Origin: Fibrisoma limi BUZ 3
GTDB taxonomy: Bacteria > Bacteroidota > Bacteroidia > Cytophagales > Spirosomataceae
DNA length: 64,000 bases
Direction of reading: 5' to 3'
Assembly (NCBI RefSeq): GCF_000296815.2
Contig: NZ_CAIT01000009.1
Coordinates: 992,001 to 1,056,000, forward strand
A model generated the notes under the pieces. It did no database searches and was not told where the DNA came from. It saw nothing but the letters and a program-made list of their open reading frames with translations. Of the stretch, positions 59,631 through 64,000 are shown in pieces; positions within the stretch are counted from its first letter, which is position 1, and each line of letters begins with the position of its first letter. Position numbers and translations under genes: made by a program.

Positions 59631-59661
59631 ACACGAAACTGTGTATATTTACTTGTTAAAC
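59631..59661 (+). promoter_or_regulatory. Promoter and operator of the 59732-61604 genes
   Basis: TTTG (59631-59634), 19 bases, then TATATTTA (59654-59661): a -33/-7 pair with one mismatch in the -7 box and the standard spacing. In the spacer TACAC-GAAACT-GTGTA (59640-59655) is a perfect inverted repeat overlapping the -7 box and resembling the site at 59478 (both hold TTACAC and AAACT). Confidence 0.65.
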
Positions 59662-59731
59662 GAACCCCCTGTAAAAGGCAAAAGGGACCGCAATATGGGC
59701 CCCCTGCTTGAACAGTAAACAACAAATACTA

Positions 59732-60376
59732 ATGAACACGCAAAACAAAAACACAATTGAGACAATTCAAAGCGTTGGCGCCTTGAAATCTTATCAAAAA
59801 GTGCATGAAGTGACTGGCGAAGTCGTAAACAAATATAAATATTTGGAAGGACATCCGCGTCAGTACCGTTTTGACGCTAAAGAAGGCGTGTTCAATATCA
59901 ACGGAACTGACAAACTGGGACGCACGCTGACCTTCCAACCAATTGCCTGGCGGATCTTCACCGACAACATCCTGAACATGGGTACCAAGAACTGGGCGGA
60001 GCTCTTTTTCATCGACGAAAAGAACTGCGTTTCGGCGGTGCTGTTCCACGGCTATTCAGTCGACAATATCTTCCGGCTCATCGAACCGCTGTACTACGAT
60101 GACCTGACACTGGCCGACGTAGTGATTACGGCTGTGGCGGAGAAAAAAGAAAACACGAAGATTCAGCCGAAAGGCGTGTACTACATCGCTACGTTCTCGT
60201 ACAAGATGGGCGACCCTGAGAAGACCAAAGAATTGAAGCAGTTTGCGCAGGATGTCAAGGTTTTCCGCCAGGAGACGCTTACCGACATTGCGAACATCAA
60301 AACGGCCTTCAACTACTATAACCCATTTGCCCACGCAGCCGAGGAGCCCGAACTCCTGACCAGCGGAGAAGGGTGA
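59732..60376 (+). CDS. Unknown protein linked to a RecE-like nuclease
   Basis: 214 residues from the ATG at 59732 (MNTQNKNTIETIQ); a TTG at 59708 would add eight. No signal or TM. Body: RQYRFDAKEGVFNINGTDKLGRTLTFQPIAWRIF and NWAELFFIDEKNCVSAVLFHGYSVDN suggest alternating strands; the end is helical and acidic. No family recognised. Because it precedes a RecE-like exonuclease gene behind a phage-like repressor, a DNA-binding or annealing partner is possible, as in RecE/RecT or Red pairs; this is only a guess from context. Lower GC than its neighbours at the 5' end. Confidence 0.65.
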   Translation: MNTQNKNTIETIQSVGALKSYQKVHEVTGEVVNKYKYLEGHPRQYRFDAKEGVFNINGTDKLGRTLTFQPIAWRIFTDNILNMGTKNWAELFFIDEKNCVSAVLFHGYSVDNIFRLIEPLYYDDLTLADVVITAVAEKKENTKIQPKGVYYIATFSYKMGDPEKTKELKQFAQDVKVFRQETLTDIANIKTAFNYYNPFAHAAEEPELLTSGEG

Positions 60377-60382
60377 GAATAC

Positions 60383-60460
60383 GGTTTACGGGATTCGGTA
60401 TTCAGTTCACGGTGGACGGGCACGTGAGGCTCTAAAACCGTAAATTGAATACCGTAAACC
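60383..60460. repeat. Imperfect inverted repeat with GGTTTACGGTATTC units
   Basis: Left arm 60383-60413, right arm 60437-60460. The right arm read backwards gives GGTTTACGGTATTC-AATTTACGGT; the left has the same with a 5-base insertion (GATTC) and two changes. It fills the gap between the unknown gene and the nuclease gene. Could be a palindromic intergenic repeat or a weak terminator. Confidence 0.5.
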
Positions 60461-60508
60461 GGCTAGTATCCTCTTACCCAGATTGTTCAACCCAAAACAC
60501 ATGCACAA

Positions 60509-61240
60509 ATGGATTATCGTGCCATTGCCCGGGTATCGAACTCGGATTTGACGCGGCTTAAGGAAGAACACCTCGGCTACTGGTCGGTGCCGTCGGCGCG
60601 CTGGGCTACCGAACAGACCAAGACCTTCGGCAAGGCGTTTCATCAGCACCTGCTGGAACCAGAATCGGTTGGTACTGTACTTGAGCAACTCTTACCCGAC
60701 CTGGCTCCCAAGCAGGCCGTGCAACTCGGTACCCTGATGCAAACGATCCGGCAGGATGCGTTCTGCCGCCGGTACCTGCGGCTGTCGGAGCGGGAGCGGG
60801 TGGTTCTGTTTACGGACCCGATGAGTGGAATTGACTGCAAGGCCCGGCTCGATATGGTGTACACGAGTCCTAAACGCCGGAATGCGCTGGTGATGGACAT
60901 TAAGACCACCTCAGCCCGAACCCAGGCGCAGTTTCTACAATCGTGCTACGATTACGACTATGACCGGCAGGCTGCGTTTTACCTTGATAGCCTCCGCTAC
61001 GCCGATCACGACGAATGGGCCACAACCCGCCAATTTCGGTTTGTGTTTATCGGCGTGATGAAACAGAAACCCTACCGGCTGTTTGCCGTCGATGCTACGT
61101 CCATCCCGGGGTTTATTGATTATGGCCGGAAAAAGTATCGCTTCTGGCTGCGCAAATGGCGCGACGAACAGGAATCGGACCGCCGTCCGACCGACCGCGT
61201 ATCATCCGTGACGGCTCACCCGTTTCAGCGGGTAGCCTGA
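60509..61240 (+). CDS. PD-(D/E)XK nuclease, RecE/phage exonuclease-like
   Basis: 243 residues. Start YRAIARVSNSDLTRLKEE and KTFGKAFHQHLLEPE (His45, GxAxHxxxLEP) are features of the phage-type exonuclease family related to RecE C-terminal domain. Active site: GIDCKARLDMV (Asp115), LVMDIKTTS (Asp130, Lys132) and the RecB-family QxxxY in RQAAFY (Gln154, Tyr158). It should degrade DNA ends 5'-3' to make single strands for annealing. Preceded by an unknown protein gene and followed by another at 16 bases. Confidence 0.88.
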   Translation: MDYRAIARVSNSDLTRLKEEHLGYWSVPSARWATEQTKTFGKAFHQHLLEPESVGTVLEQLLPDLAPKQAVQLGTLMQTIRQDAFCRRYLRLSERERVVLFTDPMSGIDCKARLDMVYTSPKRRNALVMDIKTTSARTQAQFLQSCYDYDYDRQAAFYLDSLRYADHDEWATTRQFRFVFIGVMKQKPYRLFAVDATSIPGFIDYGRKKYRFWLRKWRDEQESDRRPTDRVSSVTAHPFQRVA

Positions 61241-61256
61241 CGTAATCAACAACGCT

Positions 61257-61604
61257 ATGAACATGACCGTCATCACACTGACACCAAGCCAGCTCCACTT
61301 CGACTGGGGCACCGATGGGCTGGTGTTATGGATTGAAGAATTAGACGGAGCCGACACCCTGATCGGCGAGATGAACGAAGTGCTGAGTCGAATTGGGTTC
61401 GCTATCGAACTGCAAACCGGCTGGGACCACCGTACCGACGGCAATACACTTCATCCTCTCTACGGCTACAAGTTGCTGCTCCGCGATGCCAGCGGTCGCT
61501 GGAATGCCATCCGTACCGACGAAGCCGGACAGTTTGCCGGCCTGATTCCGCTGGAGGAAATGGACTACGAAGTCGCTTATGACAAAGTGATGTGGCTGGA
61601 CTAA
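61257..61604 (+). CDS. Small protein of unknown function
   Basis: 115 residues from the ATG at 61257, 16 bases after the nuclease gene, so in its operon. Acidic; predicted alternating strands (VITLTPSQLHFDW, LVLWIEEL, YKLLLRDASGRW) and no known motif. Could be a partner or inhibitor in the recombination module. A terminator follows. Confidence 0.65.
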   Translation: MNMTVITLTPSQLHFDWGTDGLVLWIEELDGADTLIGEMNEVLSRIGFAIELQTGWDHRTDGNTLHPLYGYKLLLRDASGRWNAIRTDEAGQFAGLIPLEEMDYEVAYDKVMWLD

Positions 61605-61631
61605 GCTACTTTTCATACAACCTGATCTGAG

Positions 61632-61657
61632 AGCCGGACCGCAAAGTCCGGCTTTTT
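61632..61657 (+). terminator. Intrinsic terminator
   Basis: AGCCGGAC / GTCCGGCT (61632-61639 / 61646-61653) followed by a T run; closes the transcript of the module at 59732-61604. Confidence 0.85.
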
Positions 61658-61728
61658 CATTTATGGAGTTCATCATGCAACCCACCGTAGCGAAACTGCA
61701 TCTTTGAGAAAAACACGGAAAACCGCCC

Positions 61729-62496
61729 ATGAAAGCACTGTTAACTTCCTTCCTGCTTGCCGTCGTTGCGTTGTCGCCGGCGCTGGCCCAGCAAACTATC
61801 AACGCTAAGGAAATTATTGCCAAACTAAACCGCAAGGAAGCCGTTTCGTACCAGAACGTAATCATCAACGGAGACCTTGACCTCACCAGCCTCGACAACC
61901 GCAAACTGGAGCGGGAGGGTAGCTGGCGGGGCGAAGCCGAAAACTACCGCAGCACCGTTGAGGTACCGATTTCGTTCCGCAATTGTACTTTCAAAGGTAA
62001 ATTTCTGGCGTATTACGCCGATGAAGGCCGGATCATGAATATCAATAATAAAGTTTTCAACGCCGACTTCCGCGAATCCGTTACGATCGAGAACTGCACG
62101 TTCGAAGACGACGCAACGTTCAAATACTCAGATTTCCGGCAGCGGGCTATATTTACCGGTAATATGTTCCGTAACCTGGCTTTGTTTAAATACGCCCACT
62201 TCAACGATGCGGCTGATTTCAGCGGTTCGAAGTTCCGGGGCTATGCCGACTTCAAATACACCAGATTCAACGAAACCTCCGCATTTCAGCAGGCTACATT
62301 TGGCCGGTACGCTGATTTCAAATACACCAAGTTTGACGAACCGGCTGATTTTCGGGATGCCCGCTTCTCGGACATGGCAAGCTTCAAATACACGCACATG
62401 CCCCGGGGCACCAGCTTCGACAACGCGGCCTTTGAGGGCGCAACTGACTTTAAGTATGCTACGCTGGGTGGCCGCAAGTTTTCGCCAGGCCGGTAA
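61729..62496 (+). CDS. Secreted pentapeptide-like FKY repeat protein
   Basis: 255 residues with signal peptide MKALLTSFLLAVVALSPALAQ. From about residue 85 the chain is a right-handed beta-helix of pentapeptide-like units in which every fourth pentamer reads FKYxx: ATFKYSDF, ALFKYAHF, ADFKYTRF, ADFKYTKF, ASFKYTHM, TDFKYATL, each separated by about 20 residues with ADFxGSxF between them. The regular FKY ladder is unusual. Pentapeptide proteins often mimic or bind DNA enzymes, but export argues for an envelope role. Function unknown. Confidence 0.85.
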   Translation: MKALLTSFLLAVVALSPALAQQTINAKEIIAKLNRKEAVSYQNVIINGDLDLTSLDNRKLEREGSWRGEAENYRSTVEVPISFRNCTFKGKFLAYYADEGRIMNINNKVFNADFRESVTIENCTFEDDATFKYSDFRQRAIFTGNMFRNLALFKYAHFNDAADFSGSKFRGYADFKYTRFNETSAFQQATFGRYADFKYTKFDEPADFRDARFSDMASFKYTHMPRGTSFDNAAFEGATDFKYATLGGRKFSPGR

Positions 62497-62518
62497 GTCC
62501 TCTGTCAGTTTTGTGAGT

Positions 62519-62559
62519 AACAACCGAAAGCCTTCCTGTGGGGAGGCTTTTCGGTTGTT
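62519..62559 (+). terminator. Hairpin terminator
   Basis: AACAACCGA / TCGGTTGTT outer stem (62519-62527 / 62551-62559) with AAGCCT / AGGCTT inside. 23 bases after the stop codon at 62496. Confidence 0.75.
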
Positions 62560-62616
62560 GTAACCCTATGCGTGTTTTTTGGTTTTAGTATCCAGTCACC
62601 AACGATATGAATAGCT

Positions 62617-63795
62617 TTGAAACGAACAGGGAAAATTTTGCTGGCACTTGTGGTGCTGATCATCATAGCCCGACTACTGTTACCGTATTTCGTGCTCCGG
62701 TACGTAAATAAGGTCCTGGCCGACATGGGTAGCTATACGGGCCACATTGAGGATGTGGATATTGCCTTGCTACGGGGCGCTTACCAGATCGACGATCTCC
62801 GCATTCAAAAGATCAATAACAAGATTAAAGAACCGTTCCTGTACATTCCCAAATCAGATCTATCGGTCGAGTGGAAATCGCTGTTCAAGGGGAAACTGGT
62901 CGGTGAGGTTGAGTGCTACGAACCGGAGCTGAACTTCGCGTTCAGCGATGATGAAGCAGCCAGCCAGACGGGAGCCGAGGTCGACTGGACGCAGTTGGTC
63001 AAAGATCTGCTACCCATCCAGATCAACCGTTTTGCCGTAATCAACGGCCGGGTCGACCTGACCAGTCTGATCTCGCAGCCCCGCGCCGACGTATCGCTGC
63101 AACAACTCAACGGCGAAATCCGTAACATCCGGAACGTAGAGGAAAAACCGGGGAGTTTGCCGTCGCCGGTCTGGGCTACGGGCAACATGCCCGGCTACGG
63201 CGGCACAATGCGCTTCAACGCTAATATGTATCTGCTCAAGCCGATGCCGGATTTCAACTACAACCTTGAGTTTCGGGATGTGCAGTTGGTGAAGATCAAC
63301 AACCTCGCCCGCGAGTACGCCAATCTGGATTTTGAGCGCGGTACGGTCAGTGTTTATAACGAAATGGCCATGAACGACGGGAAGTTGGCGGGCTACATAA
63401 AACCACTGACCAAAGACATGAAGATTTTCAAGCTCAACGAAAACGAGAACCGGAGCGTTGGGCGATTTTTCACCGAACTGGTGGCCCAGGTCGGAACGGC
63501 GGTGCTGAAAAACCAGAAGAAAGATCAGGTTGCAACTCGAATTCCACTCAGCGGCACGGTCGACAACATCGAAACAGCCGTTTGGCCGACCATTTTTGGT
63601 GTGCTCCGTAACGCATACGTTGAAGCGTTCCGGGGCGAGTTCGACAATACGATCACCTTCAAGGATGCCCTGGAAAACGTCAAAAACGATTTCAAGGCCA
63701 AGCGGGCGGAGCGCAAAGCCGAACGGCAGGAACGGCGCGAAGAGCGTAAACAGGAGCGCAAGGAGCGACGGGAAGAACGTAAGCAGGGCAAATAG
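62617..63795 (+). CDS. AsmA/DUF748-like envelope protein
   Basis: 392 residues from a TTG at 62617; no in-frame ATG lies before the TM helix (about 6-30, ILLALVVLIIIARLLLPYFVLRYV). Then GHIEDVDIALLRGAYQIDDLRIQKIN, VEWKSLFKGKLVGEVECYEPELNF, LLPIQINRFAVINGRVDL and TMRFNANMYLLKPMPDFNYNLEFRDVQL are DUF748/AsmA-like strands of a long beta-groove that may carry lipids between membranes. The C-terminal 35 residues are almost only Arg, Lys, Glu and Gln (RAERKAERQERREERKQ), a charged tail not usual in the family. Confidence 0.82.
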   Translation: MKRTGKILLALVVLIIIARLLLPYFVLRYVNKVLADMGSYTGHIEDVDIALLRGAYQIDDLRIQKINNKIKEPFLYIPKSDLSVEWKSLFKGKLVGEVECYEPELNFAFSDDEAASQTGAEVDWTQLVKDLLPIQINRFAVINGRVDLTSLISQPRADVSLQQLNGEIRNIRNVEEKPGSLPSPVWATGNMPGYGGTMRFNANMYLLKPMPDFNYNLEFRDVQLVKINNLAREYANLDFERGTVSVYNEMAMNDGKLAGYIKPLTKDMKIFKLNENENRSVGRFFTELVAQVGTAVLKNQKKDQVATRIPLSGTVDNIETAVWPTIFGVLRNAYVEAFRGEFDNTITFKDALENVKNDFKAKRAERKAERQERREERKQERKERREERKQGK

Positions 63796-63801
63796 ATCGG
63801 C

Positions 63802-64000
63802 TTACGTTCGGGTTTCGGGCCGCTCGCCATTGGGAAGCCGCCAGTCGCGCTGCGGCCCGAACGGCATTTTGAGCAGCTTCATGAAGGTAAGCTCGTGCTC
63901 GTCGCGATAAGCCGGTACGCCAATGTCAATCTTGTCCTGCGGAATGTCCATGCGCCATGTACCATGCAGCCGGTCCCAGAATGAAAATACTGTTCCCCAG
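63802..64000 (-). CDS. Sterol desaturase / fatty acid hydroxylase, C-terminal end (cut by window edge)
   Basis: The minus strand is open from the right edge to a TAA at 63804-63802. The 66 residues begin WGTVFSFWDRLHGTWRM, matching the FWDRLFGTY segment that follows the last His cluster in the desaturase family (compare the gene at 32425), and end with LPNGERPETRT. The His clusters lie beyond the window. A related but not close copy of the gene at 32425. Converges with the AsmA-like gene at 6 bases. Confidence 0.8.
   Translation of the reverse strand, partial: WGTVFSFWDRLHGTWRMDIPQDKIDIGVPAYRDEHELTFMKLLKMPFGPQRDWRLPNGERPETRT

Noticed and set aside
59095-61604. Reading the HTH/nuclease region as a full prophage.
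   Set aside because: No integrase, terminase, capsid, tail or lysis gene and no att-like direct repeats; at most a fragment.
1-64000. tRNA, rRNA, CRISPR arrays and insertion sequences.
   Set aside because: Looked for and not seen: no cloverleaf-like segments, no regularly spaced identical repeats with spacers, no transposase frames.

Overview
The window looks like a chromosomal segment of a Bacteroidota bacterium, most likely order Cytophagales, in or near the Spirosoma group. Evidence: moderately GC-rich DNA; promoters of the Bacteroidota type (-7 box TAnnTTTG); an FG-GAP protein with a type IX secretion C-terminal sorting domain; many signal-peptide proteins; dense mixed-strand gene order; no tRNA, rRNA, CRISPR array or insertion sequence. 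The genus is an inference from gene content and protein style, not from a search. About 56 protein genes are supported, with truncated genes at both edges (a PAS protein at the left, a fatty acid hydroxylase/sterol desaturase at the right).

1-26 kb is mostly housekeeping and scattered metabolism: a PAS histidine kinase, a secreted FG-GAP protein, murF, an SGNH hydrolase, a MarR-GNAT pair, ahcY, an ECF41-type sigma factor close to a carboxymuconolactone decarboxylase gene that carries an ECF41-like promoter, an M1 aminopeptidase lipoprotein, a 5'-nucleotidase split into two genes in reversed domain order, purQ, an old yellow enzyme with an ArsR regulator, and a GMC oxidoreductase / quinone oxidoreductase / SDR run.

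25.6-50.4 kb is the most striking part. It is rich in envelope and stress functions: two AI-2E family permeases, two MscS channels, YetF-like, DUF2254 and DUF389 membrane proteins, an outer-membrane protein, a coiled-coil lipoprotein, fasciclin, a two-domain universal stress protein, an APC permease, GlgX, an NhaP-type antiporter, and in the middle an OmpR-type response regulator with its histidine kinase. Six intergenic regions here carry an array of three or four TTAAG/TTAGA-like pentamers repeated at exactly 11 bp, sharing a core TTARRATTNNCTTARR. In three cases a -7 box follows at a fixed distance. This looks like a regulon of an OmpR-family regulator that I do not recognise from the literature.

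50.5-58.9 kb holds a TIM-barrel isomerase and a DUF1080 protein, a PRC-barrel protein, a membrane-anchored protein, galU next to a gene closely resembling plant glucuronokinase (a possible UDP-glucuronate salvage pair), and a glycosyltransferase/epimerase pair. 59.1-61.6 kb is a small module with phage-like character: an HTH repressor, divergent operators placed on the promoter cores, an unknown protein and a RecE-like PD-(D/E)XK nuclease. The end holds a pentapeptide-like FKY repeat protein and an AsmA-like protein.

Intergenic DNA contains several unusually long hairpins (up to 39 bp arms), most of them between convergent genes or behind stop codons where they would act as terminators.
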